Source: Clostridia bacterium | GTDB taxonomy: Bacteria; Bacillota; Clostridia; Peptostreptococcales; Anaerovoracaceae | Assembly (NCBI GenBank): GCA_900766045.1 | Contig: CAAFTW010000048.1 | Location: 1-56,460, forward strand | Reading direction: 5' to 3' | DNA: 56,460 nt | Shown: piece by piece, positions 15,889 to 25,042 of the stretch | How positions within the stretch are numbered: position 1 is the first letter of the stretch | How the letters are laid out: each line of letters begins with the position of its first letter | The notes under the pieces: generated by a model | What the model was told of the DNA's origin: nothing | What the model saw: only the letters and a program-made list of their open reading frames with translations | Database searches by the model: none | Position numbers and translations under genes: made by a program

Positions 15889-16371
15889 TTAAAAAGTCAG
15901 GCGCATCTCATGCCATGGCACTCCGCCATGAGTAGAATCCGACATTCCTTCATCTACAAAACCGAATTTTGCGTAATAATGCACCAAGTGGTCCTTGCAG
16001 GTCAGCACCAGACCCTTTCGGCCCTGTTTCCGCGCCTCTTCAATGACGTGCATCAGAAGCATGGCGGCACAGCCCTGCTTTCTGTACTCCGGAATCGTAT
16101 CCACGCCGAAAATCATCTGCCATGCACCCCGCTCATCATGAAGGAAGGCATCCTCGTACATCTCATCCTCCAGATGCGCCTCATCGGTTACCATTCCGTT
16201 GACAAAACCGACCATCTTATCCCCGTCTTCAAGTACCCAGAAATGGTTCGGATAGGCCTTCAGCCGGCGTTTCATCGACTCACGTCCGGCGGCCTCTGCA
16301 GGCGGAAAACATTCAGCCTCTACCTGCGTAACGGCATCCAGATCATGAATGTCTGCAGTTCTTATTTCCAT
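15889..16371 (-). CDS. GNAT family N-acetyltransferase
   Basis: A 160-residue acetyl-CoA-dependent acyltransferase. The acetyl-CoA-binding motif A is visible as VDTIPEYRKQGCAAMLL, preceded by a GFVNGMVT strand and followed by LTCKDHLVHYYAKFGFV, the usual motif B with the catalytic tyrosine region. The layout resembles arylalkylamine-type acetyltransferases. Substrate unknown. AAAAGGAGAATCG precedes the ATG. The next gene upstream (phosphatase) is 34 bp away on the same strand, so they may form a two-gene operon. Confidence 0.85.
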   Translation of the reverse strand: MEIRTADIHDLDAVTQVEAECFPPAEAAGRESMKRRLKAYPNHFWVLEDGDKMVGFVNGMVTDEAHLEDEMYEDAFLHDERGAWQMIFGVDTIPEYRKQGCAAMLLMHVIEEARKQGRKGLVLTCKDHLVHYYAKFGFVDEGMSDSTHGGVPWHEMRLTF

Positions 16372-16405
16372 AAACGATTCTCCTTTTCCTGTTACTTTTT
16401 TCGTC

Positions 16406-16999
16406 TCAGCGGATAAGCTCAGGGTCGGAATATTTTCCGTCTATGAACTCTGTACGGTAAATCGCACAGTTATCCACCGGCATCCGCCAGATTTCATTGC
16501 CCGGACGCCTGAGATTCCTGATCCAGCCGAACATTGCCCGGATCGCAACGCCATGGCTTACTGCAAGGATTTTATCCTCCGGACCGGCATTCTTCGCCAG
16601 ATCAGTAAGAAATTCCCCGACGCGCCTGGTGACATCCTCCAGCGGCTCGATTCCCTCAGGAGCGGGAATATTCACCGGGTCCTGAAGAAAAGCGTGCATT
16701 TCCGGACCCATTTCCTCATAAGTTCTGCCGTCCCAGCTTCCGTAGTCAATTTCAATCAGCCGGTCGTCCGTTTCAAAACCGCTGTGCGGAATTCCCAGCG
16801 CAATCTCAGCCGTTTCTTTGGTTCTCCCCAGATGACTGGTAATGACCCGGTCAAAAGAAAGATGATTTTTCCGGATAAGCTCCGCGGCGGCTGCCGCCTG
16901 CTCCCTTCCCCTATCATTCAGCGGACAGTCCATGTGCCCCTGCATCTTTCCTGAAATATTCATATCCGTCTGCCCATGCCTCATGATATACAGTTCCAT
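16406..16999 (-). CDS. Histidine phosphatase family protein
   Basis: A 197-residue member of the phosphoglycerate-mutase-like phosphatase superfamily. The signature MRHGQTDMN at residues 6-14 contains the phospho-accepting histidine, and LAVSHGVAIRAM supplies the second catalytic histidine. Proteins of this size include CobC/alpha-ribazole phosphatase and PhoE-like broad phosphatases. There are no cobalamin genes next to it, so a CobC role is unproven. GGAGGGATGG precedes the ATG at 16999. Confidence 0.88.
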   Translation of the reverse strand: MELYIMRHGQTDMNISGKMQGHMDCPLNDRGREQAAAAAELIRKNHLSFDRVITSHLGRTKETAEIALGIPHSGFETDDRLIEIDYGSWDGRTYEEMGPEMHAFLQDPVNIPAPEGIEPLEDVTRRVGEFLTDLAKNAGPEDKILAVSHGVAIRAMFGWIRNLRRPGNEIWRMPVDNCAIYRTEFIDGKYSDPELIR

Positions 17000-17108
17000 A
17001 AATCCATCCCTCCGGCGCGCAAAAAATCAATATACATTCTTAGTATACCATCATCAGCCCCTTCAGAAAAATCCAATCTCAGCGATTAAAATATACAGAA
17101 ATTTTACA

Positions 17109-17137
17109 TTGAAAATTTTGTCAATCAGGACTATAAT
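17109..17137 (+). promoter_or_regulatory. Promoter of tRNA-Ala
   Basis: TTGAAA (17109-17114) and a perfect TATAAT (17132-17137) with a 17-bp spacer, 18 bp before the tRNA 5' end. A strong match. Confidence 0.8.
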
Positions 17138-17155
17138 TAATTTTGTTATCGACAT

Positions 17156-17231
17156 GGGGATATAGCTCAGCTGGGAGAGCGACGGACTCGCAGCTCGTAG
17201 GTCAGGGGTTCGATCCCCCTTATCTCCACCA
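17156..17231 (+). tRNA. tRNA-Ala (anticodon CGC)
   Basis: A 76-nt cloverleaf with encoded CCA. The acceptor stem contains the G3:U70 pair that marks alanine tRNAs, the D arm is GCTC/GAGC, and the T arm is AGGGG-TTCGATC-CCCCT. The anticodon is C34-G35-C36, reading GCG. Oddity: the anticodon stem ACGGA/CTCGT has an A31-C39 mismatch and a G30-U40 wobble. It has its own promoter and terminator, so it is probably expressed. Confidence 0.9.
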
Positions 17232-17236
17232 TGCAG

Positions 17237-17262
17237 CCAGGCTCACAGAGCCTGGTTTTTTC
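17237..17262 (+). terminator. Terminator of tRNA-Ala
   Basis: The hairpin ccaggct/agcctgg with a 5-nt loop is followed by TTTTTT and lies immediately after the tRNA. Confidence 0.85.
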
Positions 17263-17274
17263 TTGTCTTGGGGT

Positions 17275-17391
17275 GAGCCTCAGCCTTACGGACCTAGCCA
17301 CACGAAGCCGAGTGTTTACGACGGTATTCTAATCGGTGACATCGCCGACTGGGTCATCGACGACAGCGGCCATCTGCCGGCAGCTTACTGA
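17275..17391 (+). pseudogene. Possible C-terminal gene remnant after the tRNA
   Basis: An open frame ending at 17391 reads YDGILIGDIADWVIDDSGH and then stops. The composition looks protein-like, but there is no start codon or ribosome site between it and the tRNA. It may be the tail of a lost gene next to a tRNA. I do not recognise the parent protein; a chance open frame is the alternative. Confidence 0.25.
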
Positions 17392-17420
17392 TTATCATGC
17401 CTATTCACCACAAAAACACA

Positions 17421-17456
17421 GCAGCCGCGCAGTTCAAAAAACTGCGCGGTCGCTGC
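17421..17456 (-). terminator. Hairpin downstream of pepD
   Basis: A strong GC stem, gcagccgcgcagtt with a near-perfect complement, lies about 40 bp past the pepD stop. The T-run (TTTTT) is a few bases displaced. Confidence 0.55.
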
Positions 17457-17496
17457 AGAAAAATGATAACTTCCTCTGAAAGGAGAAATCGATCCA

Positions 17497-18984
17497 TTAC
17501 GCATCGGATCTCGCGTACTTGTTCTTCATCTCCATGCTGGCGGTGAAGAGTACCTGATCCATCAGCTTATCCGTCTGCTCCTGGGTGAAATCAGACATTT
17601 CCTGATTTGCTTTCTCCAGGAATCTGTGCAGGTCAGCTCCGGCCGGCTTCTGCTCTTCATAAGCTGCATCTGTCTCATGAATCAGCGCATGTGCCTTATA
17701 AGCGACTGCGTTCTGATACTGCTCGATAAAGTTGGAGCAGCTCTGGAAGTGCGCGTCTGCCATTGCGGCGATCAGACGGTTGGACCAGTAGTAGTTATCC
17801 GTAGATACCTTTGCGGTTGTATTCTCGAAGTATTTCGGTGTGGTCTCAACATTGGTGTAGAACGGAACGAATGCGTTAAATGCGCAGGATCCCATGGCAA
17901 CCCACTGGATGCACTGTATTTCCTTCGGCATGTACGGACGGATCTGTGTCAGAGACAGTACACTGTTTCTGTTGATTCCGATCGGACGGAACTTTCCTCT
18001 CCATTCATCCGGACCATATCCGCCATATGGATCGTACTGCGTGTTCTGATAGTAGCCGGACATTGTGTACTTGACTTCCTCGATGTTGATCTTATGCTCT
18101 GGCTGCAGGCTCCAAGGCAGATCATCAGACATTGGGGTGAAATCAGCGTCCGGACCGTCCCAGATAAAGGTGTTCGGGTTCAGATAGCGCTCGATGAACC
18201 AGGCTCTCGGCGTATTATATGTATGGTCGGAATCATCGTGACTTCCGAATGCGGCGCGGCTGTCGAAATCCGTGCAGTTCTTCAGAGAATCATAGTCTCT
18301 GTCCTCGTCCATCGTTCTGTCGAGGTGATACTTCTCAACGAACTCGATCATGTCGGAAGAGCACATATTATCCTTCTGCTCACCAAACGCATCGACGAAG
18401 TCAAAGGAATCGATGCCCATCTGGTTCGGCATTACAACGTAGCAGTCATCCGGTACACGCTTTGCAATCCAGTGATGTCCACCGATCGTCTCCAGCCACC
18501 AGATGTCATTGACATCCTGGAAGCCGATCGCATTAAATTCATAGGTACCATACTTTTCCAGGATTGCTCCCAGTCTCTCTACACCTTCCTTAGCGGAGTG
18601 AATGTACGGCAGAACCAGCGTCGGCATGTCCTCTTCACCGATTCCGTCTAAAGCAAGCGGGTCTGCACCCTGAACAGACGGATTCGTAGTAATCGTCTCC
18701 GTTGCTGTCATTGCAACGTTTGCAGCGTTAAATCCGCCCTGTCCCCAGATTCCGCCGACCTTCCGAACCGCGTCCGGAGTCTCCGTGTACGGCATTGGAT
18801 CATCAGGAAGATCCATTTCAAACTTAGAAAGAACAGACTTATAGTGGCGCGGCTGGTCCTCCGGCATGACAACTTCAAACTTCTTGATATTGAAATCATC
18901 GGAACCGGAGTCATCATCTCTGGCCATAAAAGTCGACCCGTCATATGTAGCGTTCTTGCCAACCAGAATTGTTGTGCATCCCAT
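17497..18984 (-). CDS. pepD: C69 family dipeptidase
   Basis: Cytoplasmic dipeptidase of the N-terminal nucleophile superfamily. The protein begins MGCTTILVGK; C3 is the catalytic nucleophile exposed after removal of the first two residues. Family features further along include GGIWGQGGFNAANVAM, GFQDVNDIWWLETIGGHHW and the VVMPNQM strand. At 495 residues it is of typical length. AAGGAGG precedes the ATG. It is monocistronic between hairpins. The role is hydrolysis of dipeptides during amino acid scavenging. Confidence 0.9.
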   Translation of the reverse strand: MGCTTILVGKNATYDGSTFMARDDDSGSDDFNIKKFEVVMPEDQPRHYKSVLSKFEMDLPDDPMPYTETPDAVRKVGGIWGQGGFNAANVAMTATETITTNPSVQGADPLALDGIGEEDMPTLVLPYIHSAKEGVERLGAILEKYGTYEFNAIGFQDVNDIWWLETIGGHHWIAKRVPDDCYVVMPNQMGIDSFDFVDAFGEQKDNMCSSDMIEFVEKYHLDRTMDEDRDYDSLKNCTDFDSRAAFGSHDDSDHTYNTPRAWFIERYLNPNTFIWDGPDADFTPMSDDLPWSLQPEHKINIEEVKYTMSGYYQNTQYDPYGGYGPDEWRGKFRPIGINRNSVLSLTQIRPYMPKEIQCIQWVAMGSCAFNAFVPFYTNVETTPKYFENTTAKVSTDNYYWSNRLIAAMADAHFQSCSNFIEQYQNAVAYKAHALIHETDAAYEEQKPAGADLHRFLEKANQEMSDFTQEQTDKLMDQVLFTASMEMKNKYARSDA

Positions 18985-19215
18985 TTCACAAACCTCCTTA
19001 ATATTTTACCGATTCAAGTATTCGCGAAAATTATTTCGCTCAGCATATAAATGATACCCCTTTCAGAAAATTTTCTCAACATATTTATGTATTTTCCCAT
19101 ACAATTATTTTCCCCTTGCACGTATATATTTTGACAAAAAATTACCGCGCAAGGAATTCTCCTGCTCCTTCCTCCGGAAGACCCGGCTTCCATGATAAAA
19201 TGCATACGAAAAAAA

Positions 19216-19247
19216 GCCGCAGGATGTAACAGATTACACCCCGCAGC
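19216..19247 (-). terminator. Intrinsic terminator of ppdK
   Basis: Fourteen-base arms with a TCTG loop are followed on the minus strand by TTTTTTTCG. It lies about 20 bp past the ppdK stop. Confidence 0.8.
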
Positions 19248-19267
19248 TGTCTCGCTTCTGTTTCTGT

Positions 19268-21910
19268 TTATTCTTCCTTTCCACTGTCCTGCCGGATGGC
19301 CGCCTGTGCTGCGGCAAGCCGCGCAACCGGTACACGGAAGGGAGAGCAGGAAACATAGTTTATTCCGATTTCCTGGAAAAATTCCACGCTGTCCTGATCG
19401 CCGGTCTGCGCTCCGCACACACCGAGACGCAGGTTCGGCTTGACCCGGCGGCCGAGGGAAATGGCGCGCTGCATCATTTTTCCCACACCTTCCCGGTCAA
19501 TCGTTTTAAACGGATCGTTCGGGAAAATACCCTGGTCGATATATTCGCTGATCAGTCCCGCGGTATCGCTTCTGGACAGTCCGTACATCATCTGCGTCAG
19601 ATCATTGGTTCCAAAGGAGAATGTGTCCACGCTGTCAGCCAGTGCATCCGCACGCATGCAGGCACGCGGAACCTCAAGCATTGTACCGATCCGGTACTCA
19701 ATCTTATGTCCGGATTCTTTCATGACTTTCTGTGCGGTGCGGTTGATGATGCTTTTCACCGTATTCAGCTCATGAACGGAAATAACCAGAGGAACAACGA
19801 TTTCCAGATCCACCTGGCGGTTCATCTTTTCCTCGGCTTCTATTGCGGCAGAAAAGATGGCTTCCGTCTGCATCTTCGCAACTTCCGGATGCATAATGCA
19901 GAGTCTGCAGCCACGGCGTCCCAGCATCGGGTTGTTCTCTCTCAGAGAATCAGCGGCTCTCTGCACACTGCCTGTGGAAAGGCCTGCTTCTTCGGCGAAT
20001 GCAGCCAGTTCTCTTCTGCTGTCCGGAAGGAAATCCTGAAGCGGCAGATCCAGAAGACGGATGCTGACCGGAAGGCCTTCCATAACCGTGAAAATTTCAT
20101 AGTAGTCCGACCTCTGTATATTTTTGATTTCTTCCATGACTTCCCGGCGTTTTTCCGGATCCTCAGTCAGGATCATGCGCTGGAAGAGCTGAAGACGGTT
20201 CCCCTGATAAAACATATGCTCACTGCGGCAGAGCCCGATACCTTCGGCACCGAAATCCATTCCCTGCTTGGCTTCTTCCGGGGTATTGGCGTTGGTCCGG
20301 ACCTTCATCGTCCGGTATTCATCTGCCCAGCCCATGATTTTTCCAAAATCACCGGAAAGATCCGGCGGAATCATATGAATCTGTCCTTCATACACACGGC
20401 CGCTGAAACCGTTGATCGAAATATATTCTCCTCGGTAATAGGTTTTCTCACCGGCCTGCATACTGTTCAGGTCTTCGGCGATTTCCAGGTCATCCCCGAC
20501 AGAAGTGACGCAGGCCTTTCCCATTGCTCTGGCAGCGCCGGAAGCATGGGAAGTGGTTGCTCCGCGCTGTGTCACAATTCCTTCCGAGGCGTAGATTCCC
20601 GCAAGGTCTTCTGCGTCTGTATCTCTCTGCACCAGAATAACCGGTTCACCGATCTGGTGCAGCTGAAGCGCCTGCTCAGCGCTGAACACCAGTCTTCCGC
20701 AGGCGCAGCCCGGAGATGCTTCCGTACCTTCTGCAATCAGAATGGCATCTTTTTCCTGTTCCGGGTCAAAACGCGGCGCCAGCAGATTTTCAATCGATAC
20801 CGGATCGATCCTCAGAACGGCGGTTTTCCGGTCAATCAGGTTTTCATTTACCATGTCTACTGCAGTCCTCACCGCTGCCTGGGCCGTTCTTCTGCCTCTC
20901 CTTGTCTGGAGAATATACAGCTTTCCCTTCTGAATGGTAAATTCCGCGTACTGCAGATCTTTATACTGTTTTTCCAGAATTTCACAGATATGTTTCAGCC
21001 GGTCATATACTTCCGGAAAAGCGGCACGCATAATGCTCAGTTCCATCGGCGTACGGATTCCTCTCTGCATGTCGCTGCCCTTGGCATTAATCATGAATTC
21101 TCCGTAGAGGCGCTTTTTACCGCTTGTCGGATCTCTGCTCAGAACAACTCCTGTTCCGCTGCTGCTCCCATCATTTCCGTAAACCATGGCCTGAACCGTA
21201 ATTGCTTCTCCCGGTTCATCCGGAATCTGACGGATCTTTCGATAAGAAACAACTTCCGGCGACATCCACTGCCGCAGCAGGGCAATAATGCCGTTTTCCA
21301 GCTGTTCAATCGGGTCTTCCGGGACATCCTTTCCTGTCTCTTCACGGATCAGCTCCCGGCATTCCTGCTCCAGTTCCTGCAGATCCCTGATCGAAAGAAG
21401 ATCATTATCATCCGCACAGGACTGCTGACGTTTCCTGTTAAATATCTCGACGAATTTCTCTTCATCGACTCCCATAACGAGGCTGCTGTATGAGACAAGA
21501 AAATCCAGCATGTTATTCAGCGCAAAACGCTTATCGCCGGACATTCTTTCAAGCGCGGCAACGGTGTCCCTGTTCAGGCCGAGATTCAGAATCGTCTTCA
21601 GCACACCATTCATCGCCACCGGTGCACTGCCTCTGACAGCAAGCAAGAGCGGATTTTCCGGATCACCCAGATGCTTTCCTGTGACATTTTCCAGTTCAGA
21701 AACTTTGGCGCAGATCTCTGCGCGGACAGCAGGATCGATTTTTCCTCCATTTTCATAAAATACGGAGCAGGCTTCCGTGCTGACCGTAAAGCCGAAGGGA
21801 ACAGGAATGCCGATCTTGGTCATTTCTGCCAGATTAGCACCCTTTTCGCCCAGGATATCCGTCATTTCACTGGATCCCTCATTTAAGGAATAGACTAATT
21901 TCTTATCCAA
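19268..21910 (-). CDS. ppdK: Pyruvate, phosphate dikinase (TTG start)
   Basis: Interconverts pyruvate, ATP and phosphate with phosphoenolpyruvate, AMP and pyrophosphate; in anaerobes it often runs glycolytically. The 880 residues match the usual length. Visible blocks: the N-terminal ATP-grasp region (GEKGANLAEM, VQAMVYGN, GTGVVLSRDPTSG), the phosphohistidine swivel domain (TQRGATTSHASGAARAMGK, His in TSHA) and the PEP-binding barrel ending in CGAQTGDQDS and YVSCSPFRVPVARLAAAQAA. The usual CGEHGGDP is altered but the catalytic cysteine remains. The start codon is TTG, with GTGAGG upstream. Confidence 0.92.
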   Translation of the reverse strand: MDKKLVYSLNEGSSEMTDILGEKGANLAEMTKIGIPVPFGFTVSTEACSVFYENGGKIDPAVRAEICAKVSELENVTGKHLGDPENPLLLAVRGSAPVAMNGVLKTILNLGLNRDTVAALERMSGDKRFALNNMLDFLVSYSSLVMGVDEEKFVEIFNRKRQQSCADDNDLLSIRDLQELEQECRELIREETGKDVPEDPIEQLENGIIALLRQWMSPEVVSYRKIRQIPDEPGEAITVQAMVYGNDGSSSGTGVVLSRDPTSGKKRLYGEFMINAKGSDMQRGIRTPMELSIMRAAFPEVYDRLKHICEILEKQYKDLQYAEFTIQKGKLYILQTRRGRRTAQAAVRTAVDMVNENLIDRKTAVLRIDPVSIENLLAPRFDPEQEKDAILIAEGTEASPGCACGRLVFSAEQALQLHQIGEPVILVQRDTDAEDLAGIYASEGIVTQRGATTSHASGAARAMGKACVTSVGDDLEIAEDLNSMQAGEKTYYRGEYISINGFSGRVYEGQIHMIPPDLSGDFGKIMGWADEYRTMKVRTNANTPEEAKQGMDFGAEGIGLCRSEHMFYQGNRLQLFQRMILTEDPEKRREVMEEIKNIQRSDYYEIFTVMEGLPVSIRLLDLPLQDFLPDSRRELAAFAEEAGLSTGSVQRAADSLRENNPMLGRRGCRLCIMHPEVAKMQTEAIFSAAIEAEEKMNRQVDLEIVVPLVISVHELNTVKSIINRTAQKVMKESGHKIEYRIGTMLEVPRACMRADALADSVDTFSFGTNDLTQMMYGLSRSDTAGLISEYIDQGIFPNDPFKTIDREGVGKMMQRAISLGRRVKPNLRLGVCGAQTGDQDSVEFFQEIGINYVSCSPFRVPVARLAAAQAAIRQDSGKEE

Positions 21911-21984
21911 ACCAAAGCCTCACTACTTCCGCATCAGCTCCGGGAACGCCGCAGCCCGGAAACCTTAACAGCGGCTTTTGAAAA

Positions 21985-22014
21985 AAGCGGCACGGAATCC
22001 ACCGGTGCCGCTTT
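21985..22014 (-). terminator. Intrinsic terminator of glyS
   Basis: The stem aagcggcac/gtgccgctt is followed on the minus strand by TTTTTT. It lies about 15 bp past the glyS stop and before ppdK, so ppdK may have its own promoter or rely on readthrough. Confidence 0.8.
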
Positions 22015-22027
22015 TACATAAACAATC

Positions 22028-23437
22028 TTAAAATACAAGTTTTTCCTCGATATAGCCGCGGACCTCATCGATCGGCAGTCTTACCTGTTCCATTGTGTCT
22101 CTGTCACGAATCGTTACACAATGGTCTTCTGCCGTCTGGAAGTCGACGCAGATGCAGAACGGAGTTCCGATCTCATCCTGACGTCTGTAACGCTTTCCGA
22201 TGGATCCGGTAACATCATAATCTACATTGAAGTACTTTGACAGCTCCTCGTAAACCGGTTCAGCCTGATCGCCGAGTTTCTTCGCAAGCGGAAGAACGGC
22301 TGCCTTGAACGGAGCCAGGGCAGGATGGAAGTGCATAACTGTACGAACGTCCTTCTTACCCTTATCATTCTCCATCTCCTGCTCCTCGTATGCGTCAACG
22401 AGGAATGCCAGAACGGCACGGTCAGCACCGACAGACGGCTCAATGCAGTATGGAATATATGAAGTTCTGTCCTTGCCCTCGCCCTCTGTGTAAGTCAGTT
22501 CCTCTTCAGAGTACTCGGAATGACGGCTCAGGTCGAAATCTGTACGGTCTGCGATTCCCCACAGCTCGCCCCATCCAAACGGGAAGTAGTATTCGATATC
22601 CGTTGTCATGGAACTGTAGTGAGAAAGCTCTTCCTTCTCATGGTCTCTCAGGCGCAGTTTGTCATCGTGCATGCCGAGGCTGAGCAGGAACTTGTGCGCG
22701 TACTCTCTCCAATATTCAAACCACTTTGGATCCTCTCCCGGCTTGCAGAAGAACTCAAGTTCCATCTGCTCGAACTCTCTGGTACGGAAGGTGAAATTGC
22801 CCGGCGTAATCTCATTTCTGAATGCTTTTCCGATCTGGCCGATTCCGAACGGGAGCTTCTTTCTGCTTGTTCTCTGTACGTTCTTGAAGTTGACAAAAAT
22901 TCCCTGTGCCGTCTCCGGACGGAGATAGATCTGGGACGTTGTATCTTCCGTAACGCCCTGGAAAGTCTTAAACATCAGGTTGAACTGACGGATCGGCGTA
23001 AATTCTGTAGAACCGCAGTCCGGACACTTGATTCCGTGTTCCTTAATGTAGCTTTCCATCTTTTCATTCGGCCATCCATCGACGATCATCTCCGGAAGCT
23101 TGTTATCAAAGACATACTGCTCGATCAGTTTATCGGCACGCCATCTGGCATGGCATTTCTTACAGTCAATCAGAGGATCACTGAAGCCGCCGACGTGTCC
23201 GGAAGCCTCCCATACCTTTGGATTCATCAGAATTGCCGCGTCCAGGCCGACGTTATACTTATTTTCCTGAACGAACTTTTTCCACCATGCCTTTTTGACG
23301 TTGTTCTTCAACTCCACGCCAAGTGGACCGTAATCCCAAGTATTGGCAAGGCCGCCGTAAATTGCAGAACCCGGATATACAAAACCGCGGTTCTTGGCCA
23401 GCGCTACAATTTTTTCCATCGTGACTTCACTGCTCAT
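22028..23437 (-). CDS. glyS: Glycyl-tRNA synthetase (single-chain type)
   Basis: Charges tRNA-Gly with glycine. This is the homodimeric class II form, not the alpha/beta form: 469 residues starting MSSEVTMEKIVALAKNRGF. Class II motif 1 includes YGPLGVELKNNVKKAWW. Motif 2 is FRNEITPGNFTFRTREFEQMELEFF. Motif 3 is PSVGADRAVLAFLVDAY. A zinc-like set (DCKKCHARWR and GIKCPDCGS) is present, and the anticodon-binding domain forms the C-terminus. The ATG at 23437 is preferred over an upstream TTG. It lies in the recO-era cluster. Confidence 0.96.
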   Translation of the reverse strand: MSSEVTMEKIVALAKNRGFVYPGSAIYGGLANTWDYGPLGVELKNNVKKAWWKKFVQENKYNVGLDAAILMNPKVWEASGHVGGFSDPLIDCKKCHARWRADKLIEQYVFDNKLPEMIVDGWPNEKMESYIKEHGIKCPDCGSTEFTPIRQFNLMFKTFQGVTEDTTSQIYLRPETAQGIFVNFKNVQRTSRKKLPFGIGQIGKAFRNEITPGNFTFRTREFEQMELEFFCKPGEDPKWFEYWREYAHKFLLSLGMHDDKLRLRDHEKEELSHYSSMTTDIEYYFPFGWGELWGIADRTDFDLSRHSEYSEEELTYTEGEGKDRTSYIPYCIEPSVGADRAVLAFLVDAYEEQEMENDKGKKDVRTVMHFHPALAPFKAAVLPLAKKLGDQAEPVYEELSKYFNVDYDVTGSIGKRYRRQDEIGTPFCICVDFQTAEDHCVTIRDRDTMEQVRLPIDEVRGYIEEKLVF

Positions 23438-23542
23438 AATTCCCAACTTTCTGTGCTTCTATTAACCATTGCTGTTGAATGCAGATGCCGAACTTCTCAA
23501 GCCCGGCATCCTTTCATCTGCATAAACTGCAGCATCATTCTC

Positions 23543-24253
23543 TTATTCTGCGCCGTTATCCTCATCTTCTGACGGGGCAGGCTCTTCCTGAGCGGATTCC
23601 TCAGGCTGATCATCTTCAGCGTCATCCTCAGAATTTTCATCCTGTGATTCGGCCGGCTGGTCATCGCGGAACCACTCCTCGTCGAACTCTTCCTCATCGA
23701 CATAAGGCTCGTCATCATCCGCGCTTCCCTTGACTTTCTCAACCATCTCAGAAACGCTGTTTGTAACAGTCTCAACGACTTCCGGCGTCTTCTCCTTTAC
23801 CGTCTGAGCCGCCTTGCTTCCGGCTTCTACAGCGCCGGCAGCAATTTCTTCTGCCTTGTCACTGAGGCTGATTACAGACCCGTCATCCTTGATCAAGTCG
23901 ACTGTGCACTTGAATCCGAATGCAGCCAGTACGCCGAGGAGAACGCCCCATGGTGCGATCACAACGCCCAGGATGCCGGCATTCAGCGGAAGATTCAGTA
24001 CGGTGTCTCCATCGTGGCGTACCTCGATCTTCGTGACATTTCCGCGCTTTACGACTTCCTTTACCTTATCCATGAGCGCGCTACCTTTGGCGCCGATTTT
24101 TCTGGTGGAGGTCATCTCGTCGATATTCTCTTCGATAGCGACGATGGCATCAACAACATTGCCGTCCGCCTTCTCCAGTGCTTCTTTTGCCTCTTTATAC
24201 GTTACGCCTGTTCTGTCCTTGACCAGTTCAATTTTTTCTAATGTAATCCCCAT
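23543..24253 (-). CDS. UBA/EF-Ts-like N-terminal domain protein with DUF4342
   Basis: A 236-residue protein with three parts. Residues 1-45 (EKIELVKDRTGVTYKEAKEALEKADG) form a UBA-like helical bundle as in EF-Ts. Residues about 60-115 match the DUF4342 pattern (KIEVRHDGDTVLNLPLNAG) followed by a hydrophobic segment (VVIAPWGVLLGVLAAFGF). The last 60 residues are extremely acidic. The ATG at 24253 follows GGGAGG; an ATG six codons upstream lacks a site. Its start overlaps the recO end by 26 nt, indicating translational coupling. Function unknown; conserved next to recO/glyS in Clostridia, as far as I know. Confidence 0.75.
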   Translation of the reverse strand: MGITLEKIELVKDRTGVTYKEAKEALEKADGNVVDAIVAIEENIDEMTSTRKIGAKGSALMDKVKEVVKRGNVTKIEVRHDGDTVLNLPLNAGILGVVIAPWGVLLGVLAAFGFKCTVDLIKDDGSVISLSDKAEEIAAGAVEAGSKAAQTVKEKTPEVVETVTNSVSEMVEKVKGSADDDEPYVDEEEFDEEWFRDDQPAESQDENSEDDAEDDQPEESAQEEPAPSEDEDNGAE

Positions 24254-25037
24254 GTTCAGACCTCCCTGCATTCTTCTGCTCCTCCTCTAAAAAGCCTTCG
24301 CTTTTCAGCTTCCGGATGTCCAGATGATATGCTAAATACTGCCTTACGACTTCCTGAATCTTCCCTGCCGTCTGCTCTTTCAGTGCGGCATTCCGGAATG
24401 TCTTCAGGTTATGGTTCATAAAATACTCTATGGTTCTAATAATACCAAAATCCACCCTATAAATCAAACGCTCCTGCTGCTTTTCAGAAAGCTTCTTCCT
24501 GCATTCTCTGCAGAGAAGCCCGCCGTCCGGAACACTGAACCACTGCAGCTCATCCGGCCTTCCGCAGCTCACACAGTGAGAAAGCTCAGCACGGACACCC
24601 ATCTGATCCAGAAGATGAATTTCATAGGCGATCAGAAGGGTCAGGTATTTACCGCTGCGCGCGCAGAGCATATCCAGAAACTCCGACAGCAGCCTGAAAA
24701 TTTCCGGAACGGGAACATTTTCTGAAACAACGCGGTCTGTAAGCTCCAGGGCATAAGACGCGTAAAGATACTTCTCTACATCCTCACCGAGTTCATAGTG
24801 GGTGCGCACAATTTCTGCGTGAAGGAGATCGTAAGAATTTCTCCTTGCGATAATCCTGGCGCGGATATGGGAAAAAGGCGCCGTAACTTCTGTCCTTGTC
24901 TTTTTCCCTTTTGTCCGCTCCCACATGCCCGTGCTGATCTTTCCGTACCGGTCCGTCAGCAGAACGACCATTTTCCGGCCATTGGCGATGGAGAACTGCC
25001 GCAGAACGACCGCCTCGACCATGACATTCCCTGCCAT
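24228..25037 (-). CDS. recO: DNA repair protein RecO
   Basis: Recombination mediator that helps load RecA in the RecFOR pathway. The 269 residues start with an OB-fold (EAVVLRQFSIANGRKMVVLLTDRYGKIS). A zinc finger follows in the second half, with CVSC and CREC as the two cysteine pairs. It lies 5 bp downstream of era, with GGAGAAG before the ATG, and overlaps the next gene. The position in the era-recO-glyS cluster supports the call. Confidence 0.93.
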   Translation of the reverse strand: MAGNVMVEAVVLRQFSIANGRKMVVLLTDRYGKISTGMWERTKGKKTRTEVTAPFSHIRARIIARRNSYDLLHAEIVRTHYELGEDVEKYLYASYALELTDRVVSENVPVPEIFRLLSEFLDMLCARSGKYLTLLIAYEIHLLDQMGVRAELSHCVSCGRPDELQWFSVPDGGLLCRECRKKLSEKQQERLIYRVDFGIIRTIEYFMNHNLKTFRNAALKEQTAGKIQEVVRQYLAYHLDIRKLKSEGFLEEEQKNAGRSEHGDYIRKN

Positions 25038-25042
25038 CTGTG

